This document shows positions 1-8,241 of a stretch of DNA of 61,257 nucleotides, one piece after another. A program made the position numbers and the translations under genes. The stretch lies in the NCBI RefSeq assembly GCF_003610785.1, contig NZ_RAQQ01000029.1, positions 1-61,257 of the forward strand, written 5' to 3'. Position 1 is the first letter of the stretch. Each line of letters opens with the position of its first letter. This DNA is from Micromonospora globbae. Lineage in GTDB: Bacteria; Actinomycetota; Actinomycetes; Mycobacteriales; Micromonosporaceae. The notes under the pieces were generated by a model. The model was not told where the DNA came from, did not search any database, and worked only from the letters and a program-made list of their open reading frames with translations.

Positions 1-112
1 CCCGTACGGCACCAGCACCGTCTGGAACCGCATCGGCACCAACCGCTGGGTCTCCGACGCGTACGTCCTGACCGGGCACAGCGGATACATCCCGGGCGTG
101 CCCCGCTGCTGA
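1..112 (+). CDS. C-terminus of a secreted protein with SH3-like tail (partial)
   Basis: Reading from base 2 there is an open frame to a TGA at 110-112. It encodes 36 residues including VWNRIGTNRWVSDAYVLTG and ending in PRC. This pattern of aromatic and glycine residues with a terminal Cys is typical of the bacterial SH3-like wall-binding domain closing actinobacterial secreted peptidases and lysozyme-like hydrolases. The catalytic part lies left of the window, so the enzyme class cannot be told. The frame assignment is good; the function is an inference from a short tail. Confidence 0.55.
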   Translation, partial: PYGTSTVWNRIGTNRWVSDAYVLTGHSGYIPGVPRC

Positions 113-125
113 CGACGTCGGGCGG

Positions 126-629
126 TCAGGTGGTGGTCCGGACGATCGCCGAGCACTCCCGGTCGACCTGGTCGGCGCTCGTGCAGGCCCGGAAGCGCAC
201 CTCGCTCCCCTCGTACATGTTCTTGTTGCAGTAGCCCCAGTCGCCGTGGTTGTTGACGCACTTGCCCTGCCGGTAGAGCGCGCCGCCGCGGTAGTTCCAC
301 CACCAGCCGACGGCCTGGGAGCCGTAGCTGAGCACCCAGACCACGTCGCCGTACGGTTCCCAGCAGGCGAGCGCGCTGTTCGTCCAGTCGAAGTCGCCGC
401 AGACGACGTCGTCCGGCGGCGTTCCGGGGGTGGTGAAGTCGATCTCGTAGTCCACGGCGGCGGCCGCGGCGGCGCCGGGCGCGGAGCCGGGGACCGGAGC
501 CGTCGCGGCGGTGGCCCCGACGGTGGGAACCGGGGCCGCGGCGGCCGGGGCGGTCCCGGCCGCGGTGAACGCCAGCAGGCCCGCCAGCACGGTGGCGAGG
601 GAAGCGGTGATGATCCTTCGGTCGGTCAT
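126..629 (-). CDS. small secreted protein of unknown function
   Basis: The 167-residue product starts with MTDRR, a hydrophobic stretch and an Ala-rich region ending near AAAAPVP, a convincing Sec signal peptide. A low-complexity Ala/Pro segment follows to about residue 58. A compact domain then carries five Cys residues (VCGDF, ACWEP, GKCVN, YCNKN, RACTS) plus a late RECSA, so disulphides are likely outside the cell. Small secreted Micromonospora-type proteins of this shape have no assigned role, and I do not recognise the fold. It converges on the partial gene at the left edge. The ATG at 629 is the only start giving a signal peptide. Confidence 0.7.
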   Translation of the reverse strand: MTDRRIITASLATVLAGLLAFTAAGTAPAAAAPVPTVGATAATAPVPGSAPGAAAAAAVDYEIDFTTPGTPPDDVVCGDFDWTNSALACWEPYGDVVWVLSYGSQAVGWWWNYRGGALYRQGKCVNNHGDWGYCNKNMYEGSEVRFRACTSADQVDRECSAIVRTTT

Positions 630-689
630 GGCACGAGGGTGCGGCGGGACTGTTTGGCCCGCGTTCGCGGCGGTGTTTGGCCGGGACGG

Positions 690-3600
690 TCAACCGGCGA
701 CGCGGTGGCGGAAACGCGGATGGGCCTCCCGCAGCAGCGCCTCGATCAGCGGGGTCCACGTGTCCTCGCCGGTCGCCGCGCCCAGCACGACGAGGGCGCG
801 AGCCTGCTCCAGACGGCAGCCGAGGCGGTCGAGCAGGTCGGCGGCGCCCCGGGCGAGCCGGGCGGCGGCCGCGCGGTCCCCGAGACGGAGGGCCACCTCC
901 GCGAGCACCGTCACGGCCATCCCCTCGTAGGGCCGGTAGCCGCACGCGCGGGCGAGCGTCGCGGCCTCGGCGGCGCTGCCCCGCGCGCGCTCCGCGTCGC
1001 CGGCGGCCAGGTACGCCCGGCCGAGGCCGAGCAGGGCGAGCGCGCGTCCCTGCGCCGCCTCCGCCCGTTCGGACAGGTGCCGCGCACGCCGGAAGTGCAG
1101 CACCGCGAGCCGCCGGTGACCGAGTTCGAGGCGTACGGTGCCGAGGCTGTGCAGCACCAGGGCCTGCGCGAACGGATCGGTCACCGTACGCAGGGCGGCC
1201 AGACCGGCGACGGCCGTGCGCACGGCGCCGGTCAGGTCGCCCTGGTACAGGCGGACCAGCGCGAGGTGCCCGGCCGCCGCCGCCCGGCCCTCCACGTCAC
1301 CCAGCTCCTCGTACCGGGCGGCGGCCTGGCTCAACTGCCCGTGCGCCTGCTCCAGGCGACCCCGGTACAGGCTCAGCACGCCGAGGTTGATGCGCGCGGA
1401 GGCGGCCCCGCGCCTCGCCCCGGCACGCTCGTGCCGCCGCAACGCCGCCTCCAGGTCGGCCTCCGCGGCCTCCAGCCGCCCGGTGAGCAGCCGGATGACG
1501 CCGAGGTTGTTGAACGCCACCGCCACCTGGGCGGTGTCCCGGCCGCCGTACGCGGCGAGCGTCTGCGCCAGCTGGCGTTCCGCGGCGCGGGTCCGGCCCG
1601 TACGGGACAGCTGCACGGCGATCAGCGAGCGGGCGGAGAGGTCGCCCTCCGCCCACCCGATGCGGCGGCTGAGCCGCCGGCTCCGGGCCGCGTGCGCGAT
1701 GGCCTCGCCGGGATGGCCCTGGAGCACGTGTGCGATGGCGAGGCTCAGCCGCAGCGCCGCGACGGCCCTGACCTGCCCCTCCGCCTCGGCGGCCCGCAGC
1801 CCGGCCCGGGTCACCGCCAGCCATCCGGCGATGTCCCGCGTGGCCAGGAACTTGACCCGGAGCCCGAGGGCCAGCCGCCAGGCCAGGTCGGGCGCGCCCC
1901 GGTCGGCCGCCGTGAGGGCCAGCGAGCGCAGGTGGTCGTACTCGCCGTCCAACCATTCGACCGCCTCGGCCGGACCGGCGAACACCGGCGGCGGGTCGTC
2001 GGTGTCGACGCGGAGCAACTGGGGTGCCAGGAGCCGGCTGGCGGCCCACACCCGGTCGAGGTACCAGCGGTGGACGCGCCGGACCGCCGCCTCCCGCTCG
2101 CAGGCGGGGTCGCGCTCGGCGGTGAGGTTCGCGGCGTACTCGTGCAGCAGGTCGTGCAGCACGAGACGCCCGCCGGGGCCGACGGTGAGCAGGTGCGCGT
2201 CGACCAGGCGGAGCAGCAGCGGCTCGACCTCGCCGGCCGGCCGACCGGTCAGCGCGACCGCCAGGGAGCGGTCGAACTCGCTCACCGGGAGCAGCCCGAG
2301 GAACCGGAACACGCGCTGGACGGGTGGCGCCAGCCGGCTGTACGAGTGGTGGAACACCGCGGTCACGCCGCTGGCGCTGTCGTCGCTCGTGTGCAGCAGC
2401 GGCAACCGCGACTCGCCGGCGAGCTGGTCGGCGCGGGCGGCGACCGGACGCGCGGCGGCGGGCAGGTCGACGGCGGCGATGCGCAGCGCCAGGGGCAGCA
2501 GCCCGCAGCGGCGGGCGAGGGCGCGGGCCGCGTCCGGCTCGGCGGCGACCCGCTCGGGGCCCGCGATCCGGCCGATCAGTTCGACGGCGTCGGTCTCGTC
2601 GAGGGCGTCGATCTCGACGCGCTCGGCGCCCTCGCGCACGACCAGGCCGAGCAGCCGCTCCCGGCTGGTGACGAGGACGCGCGTGTGCGGCCCGCCCGGG
2701 AGCAACGGCCGCACCTGTTCGGCGGTGCGGGCGTCGTCGAGGAGCACGAGCAGGCGCAGGTCCGCGGTGAGGGAGCGGAAGAGCGCGGCGGCCTGCTCCA
2801 CGTCGGGTGGCACCTGGCGGGCCGGCACGCCGACGCCGGCGAGCAGGTGGCCGAGCGCGTCGCGCGCCGTCAGCTCCGGATCGGCGCCGTAGCCGTGCAG
2901 GTGCACGTAGAGCTGCCCGTCGGGGAAGGCGTCCGCGGCCGCGCGGGCCGCCCGTACGGCCAGCGTCGTCTTCCCGGCTCCGGCCATGCCGGAGATCACG
3001 GCGATCGCCGGGCCGGACGCCGGGCCGGTCAACAGGCGCGCGATGCGGGCGAGTTCCCGTTCCCGGCCCACGAAGTGCTGACCGACGGCGGGCAGTTGCC
3101 GGGGCCGGGGCGCCGGACCCGGCGGGACCGGGGGCGCGGTCACCGGCTCCGGCGCGGCGGCCGGTGGCGCGGCCGCCGTCACGGGCGCCGGCGGGGCGGC
3201 CAGCGCGGGATCGCCCGCGAGGATCCGCTGGTGCAGACGCTGCAGTGTCACGCCGGGCTCGATGCCCAACTCGGTACGCAGCAGCCGGCGCCCGCGCGTG
3301 AACACGTCGAGCGCGTCGGCGCGCCGGTCCGCCCGGTGCAGGGCGAGCATGAGCTGGGCCTGCAACCGTTCGTCGAGCGGCCGTTCGGCGGCCAGACGGT
3401 TGAGCTCGGGGAGCAGGTGGACGTGCCGGCCGAGCGCCAGGTCCGCCTCGATGCGCGCGGCCCGCGCCGCGGCGCGCAACTCCTCCAGGGCCGGGCCCTC
3501 GGCCGCGGCCAGCTCCTCGGTGACGTCGGCCAGCGCCGGTCCCCGCCACAGGCCGAGCGCCTCGTCCAGGAGCGCGGCGGCCACCGCCGCGTCGCCCGCG

Positions 3601-3932
3601 TCCAGCGCCGCCCGGCCCGCGGACGTGAGCGACCCGAACCGCACCGCGTCGACGGTCTCGCCGGGCACCTGGAGCACGTAGCCGGCCGGCCGGCGGACGA
3701 TGACACCGGCGGGGAGGGACCGGCGCAGCAGCGACAGGTACTGGTGCAGCACCCGCCGGGCGGTGGGCGCCGGGTGGGTGCCCCAGGTCAGGTCGATCAG
3801 ACGGGCGGCGGGGACCGGCCTGTTCGCGGCTACCGCCAGGGCGGCGAGCACCGTCCTCGGTTTGGTGCCCGACAGCGGGAGCCGGGTCCGGTCGTTCCAC
3901 ACCTCCACCGGACCGAGGATCCGAAACTCCAC
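690..3932 (-). CDS. AfsR/SARP-family regulator with NB-ARC ATPase and TPR repeats
   Basis: The 1080-residue protein opens with MEFRILGPVEVW, the classical start of the OmpR-like winged helix of SARP regulators. A BTAD segment runs to about residue 240. A Pro/Ala-rich linker comes next, then an NB-ARC/STAND ATPase with the P-loop GMAGAGKTT near residues 315-323 and a VLLDDA Walker B. The second half is TPR-like helices (repeated LNNLGV, LGTVR, LGLGRAYL motifs). Size and order match AfsR, which activates secondary-metabolite or morphogenesis genes after sensor-driven ATP switching. The start is GTG at 3932. It is divergent from the NlpC-like gene at 4089 across 156 bp, the most likely local target. 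It is not adjacent to the RiPP cluster, so a role there is unproven. Confidence 0.9.
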   Translation of the reverse strand: MEFRILGPVEVWNDRTRLPLSGTKPRTVLAALAVAANRPVPAARLIDLTWGTHPAPTARRVLHQYLSLLRRSLPAGVIVRRPAGYVLQVPGETVDAVRFGSLTSAGRAALDAGDAAVAAALLDEALGLWRGPALADVTEELAAAEGPALEELRAAARAARIEADLALGRHVHLLPELNRLAAERPLDERLQAQLMLALHRADRRADALDVFTRGRRLLRTELGIEPGVTLQRLHQRILAGDPALAAPPAPVTAAAPPAAAPEPVTAPPVPPGPAPRPRQLPAVGQHFVGRERELARIARLLTGPASGPAIAVISGMAGAGKTTLAVRAARAAADAFPDGQLYVHLHGYGADPELTARDALGHLLAGVGVPARQVPPDVEQAAALFRSLTADLRLLVLLDDARTAEQVRPLLPGGPHTRVLVTSRERLLGLVVREGAERVEIDALDETDAVELIGRIAGPERVAAEPDAARALARRCGLLPLALRIAAVDLPAAARPVAARADQLAGESRLPLLHTSDDSASGVTAVFHHSYSRLAPPVQRVFRFLGLLPVSEFDRSLAVALTGRPAGEVEPLLLRLVDAHLLTVGPGGRLVLHDLLHEYAANLTAERDPACEREAAVRRVHRWYLDRVWAASRLLAPQLLRVDTDDPPPVFAGPAEAVEWLDGEYDHLRSLALTAADRGAPDLAWRLALGLRVKFLATRDIAGWLAVTRAGLRAAEAEGQVRAVAALRLSLAIAHVLQGHPGEAIAHAARSRRLSRRIGWAEGDLSARSLIAVQLSRTGRTRAAERQLAQTLAAYGGRDTAQVAVAFNNLGVIRLLTGRLEAAEADLEAALRRHERAGARRGAASARINLGVLSLYRGRLEQAHGQLSQAAARYEELGDVEGRAAAAGHLALVRLYQGDLTGAVRTAVAGLAALRTVTDPFAQALVLHSLGTVRLELGHRRLAVLHFRRARHLSERAEAAQGRALALLGLGRAYLAAGDAERARGSAAEAATLARACGYRPYEGMAVTVLAEVALRLGDRAAAARLARGAADLLDRLGCRLEQARALVVLGAATGEDTWTPLIEALLREAHPRFRHRVAG

Positions 3933-4088
3933 GCGCCAATCCTGGCACGGTCGTCGATGCCCAACCAGTTGATCGACGTCGTCGCAGGCAGGGGACCAGC
4001 GTGGGAAGATCTAAACAACCGGTCGCACACCACCGCAACAGTCCGCCCGCATCGTCCTTCCGGAAACCCCCTCCAGGAAGGCGACGAC

Positions 4089-5126
4089 ATGCACCGAATG
4101 CTCCACAGGGGACGGCGCGGCCACCTCCGGCGCCGCGCCGTCCTCGCCGCGCTGCTCGCCCTGACGTCGATCGGCGTGACGGTCACCATGGCCGCGCCGG
4201 CCCAGGCGGCCGAGCCGCGCGGCACCCGGATCAGCCGCGCGGAGATCATCGTCCGGGCGTACGACTGGTGGCAGCGCCGGATTCCCTACGACCAGGAAGC
4301 CTCGGCCACCGACGTCGAGGGCGTCCGCTACCGCACCGACTGTTCCGGGTTCATCTCGATGGCCTGGCGGCTGTCCAGCAGCCGGACCACCGACACCCTC
4401 GACGACATCTCCACCCCCATCTCGAAGGCGAACATGCAAGAGGGCGACATGATGATGTGGGACGGCGCTGGCACCGATGGGCACGCGGTGCTCTTCGAGA
4501 AGTGGGCCAACGCCGAGAAGACCCGGTTGTGGATCTTCGAACAGGCGAGCACGGCGGAGGACATGAACCACCGTGAGGCGGCGCTGTCGGAGTTCTCCCA
4601 CATGACCGCCTACAAGTACGGCGACGGCGACGGCGCGGCCGACTCGCGTAACGAGTCGTTCAACCAGGTCGCGGGCACCGAGGTGCCCAACCCGGGAATC
4701 TCCGCCCCGGCCTGCAACTCACGGACGCTGCCGCTGTTCCGGCTCACCGGCTACCGCAACGTCGAGATGAGCTACCACAGCTGCATCCGGGCGGAGTCGT
4801 CCACCACGTTGACCGGGTGGATCGCCGTCTCCTGGCGACCGTACTCGGGCACCGACGACGACAGCACAGTCACCGTCGGCACCAAGTTCGACGGCTTCGG
4901 GATCCATCCGCAGTTGCAGGTGGACGACATCACCAAGAAGGAATGGGAGTGCTGGGTCGGCGGTGACATCAACGCGGCGGCCTCGGGCGTACGCGGCTGC
5001 TCGTTCTCCGCGACCCGCCCGACCAGCGGAACCGTCACCGTGGACGGGTTCCTGAACTGGGACGAGAACAACGACGGTCTGTTCGCGTTCGGCCCGCACT
5101 ACGTCTACGGCAGCCCGGTCCTCTGA
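4089..5126 (+). CDS. secreted NlpC/P60-like (CHAP-type) protein
   Basis: The ATG at 4089 follows a CCAGGAAGG ribosome site and gives 345 residues. An Arg-rich twin-arginine-like start (HRGRRGHLRRR), a hydrophobic core and an AQA signal-peptidase site near residue 40 indicate export. The cysteine-peptidase-like module has YRTDCSGFISMAWRL (likely nucleophile Cys85), then a GHAVLFEKW histidine near residue 130, the C-then-H order of NlpC/P60 hydrolases. The last 130 residues form a Cys-containing domain with DENNDG. A peptidoglycan or other amide target is inferred. The reading frame stays open far upstream by GC bias, but nothing before 4089 looks coding. Confidence 0.8.
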   Translation: MHRMLHRGRRGHLRRRAVLAALLALTSIGVTVTMAAPAQAAEPRGTRISRAEIIVRAYDWWQRRIPYDQEASATDVEGVRYRTDCSGFISMAWRLSSSRTTDTLDDISTPISKANMQEGDMMMWDGAGTDGHAVLFEKWANAEKTRLWIFEQASTAEDMNHREAALSEFSHMTAYKYGDGDGAADSRNESFNQVAGTEVPNPGISAPACNSRTLPLFRLTGYRNVEMSYHSCIRAESSTTLTGWIAVSWRPYSGTDDDSTVTVGTKFDGFGIHPQLQVDDITKKEWECWVGGDINAAASGVRGCSFSATRPTSGTVTVDGFLNWDENNDGLFAFGPHYVYGSPVL

Positions 5127-5139
5127 CCGGCTCCCACGA

Positions 5140-5169
5140 GTGGCCGGGGTCCCCGTGGACCCCGGCCAC
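5140..5169. terminator. bidirectional terminator hairpin
   Basis: A perfect 13-bp stem GTGGCCGGGGTCC / GGACCCCGGCCAC (5140-5152 with 5157-5169) closes a CCGT loop. It lies between the convergent NlpC-like and DksA-like genes, so it can end both transcripts. No T-tract is present, as is usual in actinomycetes. Confidence 0.75.
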
Positions 5170-5193
5170 GCCGGCTCCACCCGTCGTTCCGGC

Positions 5194-5517
5194 TCAACCC
5201 TTCTGCTTCTGCTGGCACGGCACGCAGAACCGGGCGTGCGGCAGGATCTCCAGCCGCTCGGTCGGGATGTCACCCTGGCAGCGCTCGCAGACGCCGTAGG
5301 TGCCCTCGGCGATCCGCCGCAGCGCGCCGGAGATCTGCTCCAGGCTCTGCCGGGTCGCGGCGATGAGGGCCGACTGGGTGTGGGCCTGGTTGGGGTCGCC
5401 GGTGTCCGCGGTGAGTTCGGTCAGTCTCGCCGTCTGGACCTCGAACTCCTGGCTGAGGGACGCGTGCAGGTTGTCGAGCCGGTCCTGGTCGGCCCGTCGG
5501 TGGGTGCCGGTGCTCAT
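5194..5517 (-). CDS. DksA/TraR-type zinc-finger protein
   Basis: The 107-residue protein starts at the ATG ending at 5517, behind an AAGGAGAACC ribosome site. The N-terminal two thirds are a helical hairpin (RLDNLHASLSQEFEVQTARL), and the C-terminus carries a four-Cys zinc finger VCERCQGDIP...FCVPCQQ. This is the DksA/TraR/YocK layout, in which the coiled coil enters the RNA polymerase secondary channel to modulate initiation. Actinobacterial members commonly accompany RbpA/CarD-type control; the specific target is not deducible. The segment GTYGVCERCQGDIPTERL is near consensus for the family. Confidence 0.85.
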   Translation of the reverse strand: MSTGTHRRADQDRLDNLHASLSQEFEVQTARLTELTADTGDPNQAHTQSALIAATRQSLEQISGALRRIAEGTYGVCERCQGDIPTERLEILPHARFCVPCQQKQKG

Positions 5518-5542
5518 GATGGTTCTCCTTGTCCGGATAACG

Positions 5543-5572
5543 AAAAAGGGCCGAAGCTGTGAAGCTTCGCCC
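5543..5572 (-). terminator. hairpin plus T-tract ahead of the DksA-like gene
   Basis: On the minus strand GCTTCG-type arms (5564-5572 with 5548-5557, loop 5558-5563) form a hairpin immediately followed by TTTTT at 5547-5543, only about 25 bases before the DksA-like start. It can serve as the fetB terminator or as a transcriptional attenuator in the DksA leader. A T-tract terminator is unusual in such a GC-rich genome. Confidence 0.6.
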
Positions 5573-5825
5573 CTGGCGTCCGTTGCGTGATGTGACGGAT
5601 TCGCCGGTGGGCCACGACCCGGAACGGGGCTCGGCAGCCCCTGGGTGACCGGGGTGGGCACGATGCGCGCACCGGCGCAGCGGCCCCCCGGCAGCGCGGC
5701 CCGGACCGGCCGGTGGGCAGCCGGCATCACCGTCAGCAGCGTGACGGTTGCGGCATCCTCACGGACCGGTGGCATCCGACCACCATAGGTGGCCGCCGCG
5801 AGAATGCCAACCGGCTTCGGCGGTA

Positions 5826-6593
5826 TCACCCGGCCAGGGCCGGGATCGGCTCGGCCGGACGCAGCCGGCCCCGGGCCACCAGCTCGACGGTGATCACGAC
5901 GGCGACGGCCTCCACGGCGAGCAGCCCGACGAGGACGAACAGCTGGGTCACCCCGGCCTCGACGGGGCTCGCACCGCCCAGCAGGACCCCGACGAACGCT
6001 CCCGGCAGGGTCACGAGCCCGACCGTACGGGTCTGGTCCAGCGCCGGGATCAGCGCCTGAGCGGCCGCGTCGCGGCACACCAGCAGCACCGCGTCCCGGG
6101 GCGACAGTCCGAGCGCGAGGGCCGCCTCCACCTCGCCCCGCCGGCCGGTCACCTCGTCGAGCGCCCGGCGCCCGGCCAGCGAGGTGGCGGTCATCGCCCC
6201 GCCGATCAGGATGCCCGCCACCGGGATGATCGCTATCCCGCGCAGGGGGACGAGGCCGGCGGCCAGCAGCGCCGCCACCACGGCGAGACTCCCCGCGACG
6301 ATCGGGACCGCCGCCCACCAGCCTCTCGTACCGCTCGTGATCCGGCGGGCCGCGGTGCCGGACGCGACCGCGCACATGAGCACGACGAAACCGGCCGTCG
6401 CCGGGAGGGAGGCCACGATCGCGGCGATGAGCAGCGACACGGCGGTCAGTTGGGCGGCCGCGCGGACGGCGGCGACCACGATCTGGCGTCCGTGCCCGAG
6501 CCGGCCGATCCTCGCCACGGCCGCCGCGGTGGCGGTCAGCGCGGCGAGCGCCACCCAGAGCTTCGGCCCGAGCACCAGCATCGTCGAGGACAT
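5826..6593 (-). CDS. FetB-like (UPF0014) metal-export permease
   Basis: The product is about 255 residues with seven likely membrane segments. It contains the UPF0014/FetB signature regions: PVAGILIGGAMTATSLAGRR, a cytoplasmic GEVEAALALGLSPRDA loop and TVGLVTLPGAFVGVLLGG. FetB pairs with the ATPase FetA to export iron and ease oxidative stress in enterobacteria; an unlinked ATPase would be needed here because none is adjacent. I chose the ATG at 6593 over one 36 bases upstream because it begins right at the first membrane segment. The 300-base stretch between this gene and the DksA-like gene holds the hairpin at 5543-5572 and no other gene that I trust. Confidence 0.8.
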   Translation of the reverse strand: MSSTMLVLGPKLWVALAALTATAAAVARIGRLGHGRQIVVAAVRAAAQLTAVSLLIAAIVASLPATAGFVVLMCAVASGTAARRITSGTRGWWAAVPIVAGSLAVVAALLAAGLVPLRGIAIIPVAGILIGGAMTATSLAGRRALDEVTGRRGEVEAALALGLSPRDAVLLVCRDAAAQALIPALDQTRTVGLVTLPGAFVGVLLGGASPVEAGVTQLFVLVGLLAVEAVAVVITVELVARGRLRPAEPIPALAG

Positions 6594-6686
6594 GGGCACG
6601 AGTCTTCCGGCCGCCGAGCGGCACTGCACGGGTGGGTGCGGCGTGACCCGGCCGGCGTAGGTGGTGGCGCCACCCGCGCGCGGGGG

Positions 6687-7502
6687 TCAGCCGACGGAGA
6701 GGCCGGTGGGCAACGGCAGCGTGGGAAGGGACGGCAGCGGCAGGGACGGCAGGCCGCTCGGATGCAGGGGAAGCGACGGGAGAGGCAGGATGTGCGGTGA
6801 TCCGGGCGTGGACGACGACGGTGCCGGCGGTGGCCCGGACGGGGCAGGTGGTGCCGGGGCGGTTCCGGTGGGGTCGGGTGCGGGGGCGGTCGGCGCCGAG
6901 GAGCCCGGAGCGGGGTCACTGGCCGGAGTGCGCGGGAGAGCGGGTACGGCCGCGACCAGGTCGCGCTCCAGCGCGTCGAGTTCGGCGCGCAGCCGGGCGG
7001 CGACGGCCGGATCGTCCACGCCGGCGAGGTCCCGACGGGCCTGGACGAGCAGCGCGCGCGCCTCGTCGAGGCGGCCCTCCGCAACGGCCGTGCGGGCCTG
7101 GGCCAGCGTGTTCTCCACGCCGCGCACCTGCGCCTGCTCGGGGTAGAGCACGCGGGTCAACGACCACAGTGGGCTGGAGGGTCCGGCGTTCCGGCTGCCC
7201 AGGCCGAGCCCGGTGGCGACCGCGAGCAGTGCGATGACGGCGGCGGCGACGCGCAGCGCTCCCCGACCGACCGGCGCCGCACCGATGGCGGGCAGCGGGG
7301 CGGCCGCCTCCGCCCCCGCGCGGATCAGCCGCTTCTCGGCGTCGCTGTCGACGTCCGTGCGCCAGGCGGCCAGCATCGCGGCGACCTGGTCGCCGGCCGG
7401 CGGGGGCTCGCCGCGGCCGAGGGCGTCGAGGAGCGCGTCGTCCCGGGCGATCGTCGCCAGGTCCAGCTCCTCACCGCCCTCGCGGTGCTGCCGCTCCGTC
7501 AT
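6687..7502 (-). CDS. rsdA: anti-sigma-D factor RsdA-like membrane protein
   Basis: The 271-residue protein has an N-terminal cytoplasmic segment (residues about 12-60: LATIARDDALLDALGRGEPPP then MLAAWRTDVDS). This matches the sigma-D-binding region of RsdA. One membrane helix follows near residues 85-103. The outer part has a helical segment (AQARTAVAEGRLDEARALL) and a long Pro/Ser tail ending in repeated LPLPSLP. The ATG at 7502 overlaps the stop of the sigma gene (ATGA), so the two are translated together, as expected for a sigma/anti-sigma pair. Release is expected by proteolysis, by analogy. Confidence 0.75.
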   Translation of the reverse strand: MTERQHREGGEELDLATIARDDALLDALGRGEPPPAGDQVAAMLAAWRTDVDSDAEKRLIRAGAEAAAPLPAIGAAPVGRGALRVAAAVIALLAVATGLGLGSRNAGPSSPLWSLTRVLYPEQAQVRGVENTLAQARTAVAEGRLDEARALLVQARRDLAGVDDPAVAARLRAELDALERDLVAAVPALPRTPASDPAPGSSAPTAPAPDPTGTAPAPPAPSGPPPAPSSSTPGSPHILPLPSLPLHPSGLPSLPLPSLPTLPLPTGLSVG

Positions 7503-8077
7503 GCCGCCACCTCGCCGAGTGTGTCGCCCGCCAGCGTACGGAGGCGGGCGAGCGCGCGGGACTGGGCCACCCGGACCGCGGCGGCGGACATGCCGACGAT
7601 CGCGCCGACCTCCTCGGCCGGAAGACCGACCGCCACCCGGAGGACCACGATCTCCCGCTGTGTCTCGGGCAGCTGGTCCAGTAGGTCCGAGAGCCGGCGG
7701 GCCAGGTCGGTGGCCACGGCCCGCTGCTCCGGCCCCGGTTCCGAGTCCGCGGTCTCCGGCGGCGGCTCCGTGGTGGTGACCGAGGCCGCGCGGACCGCCG
7801 CCCGCTGCGCGTCGGCCACCTTGTGCCCGGCGATGGCGTAGACGAACGCGGAGAACGGCACGCCCTGCTCCCGGTAGCGGGGCAGTGCCCGCAGGACGGC
7901 GAGGCAGATCTCCTGGGCCACGTCGTCGGCCGTGGTGTACGCCCCGCCGACGCGGCCCAGCCGTGCGCGGCAGTAGCGCACCAGGCCGGAACGGATGTCG
8001 GCGAGCAGCGTCGCGGTGGCCGCCCGGTCACCCTGGGCGGCCCGGTGGACGAGTTGGGGCTCGATGGTGGTCGTCAT
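7499..8077 (-). CDS. sigD: ECF sigma factor, SigD/ShbA type
   Basis: The 192-residue protein has ECF regions 2 and 4. Region 2 runs through ADDVAQEICLAVLRALPRYREQGVPFSAFVYAIAGHKVADAQR; region 4 is LPETQREIVVLRVAVGLPAEEVGAIVGMSAAAVRVAQSRALARLR. The FSAFVYAIA-HKVADAQR phrase is typical of the SigD/ShbA group, which in Streptomyces drives hrdB and in mycobacteria rpfC-type genes. I start it at the ATG at 8077, not 42 bases upstream, because the sigma domain begins there. The downstream anti-sigma gene overlaps by 4 bases. It is divergent from the Mce operon across about 165 bp, so that promoter region may be shared. Confidence 0.8.
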   Translation of the reverse strand: MTTTIEPQLVHRAAQGDRAATATLLADIRSGLVRYCRARLGRVGGAYTTADDVAQEICLAVLRALPRYREQGVPFSAFVYAIAGHKVADAQRAAVRAASVTTTEPPPETADSEPGPEQRAVATDLARRLSDLLDQLPETQREIVVLRVAVGLPAEEVGAIVGMSAAAVRVAQSRALARLRTLAGDTLGEVAA

Positions 8078-8241
8078 CGCGTCGGGGGGCACCTTCGTTA
8101 CCGGCCGGTTAACGGGCACGCTATCGAGCCGCCTGCCGATTTGCCTAGCGCACGGTCGGTGACGTCGCGGTGTCGGAAAGAAGTGTGTTGCGTCCGGACG
8201 GTCCGCCGCGATGTCACCAGTAGCGACGGGAGGAGGCGACC

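Noticed and set aside
246..4088. Very long plus-strand open frame running into the NlpC-like gene
   Set aside because: It is the complement of the SARP regulator and consists of Arg/Gly/Pro-rich low-complexity sequence. The signal peptide and ribosome site place the real start at 4089.
5584..5825. Possible small gene continuing upstream of the DksA-like frame
   Set aside because: The frame has no convincing ribosome site and a Pro/Arg-rich translation, and it contains the terminator hairpin.
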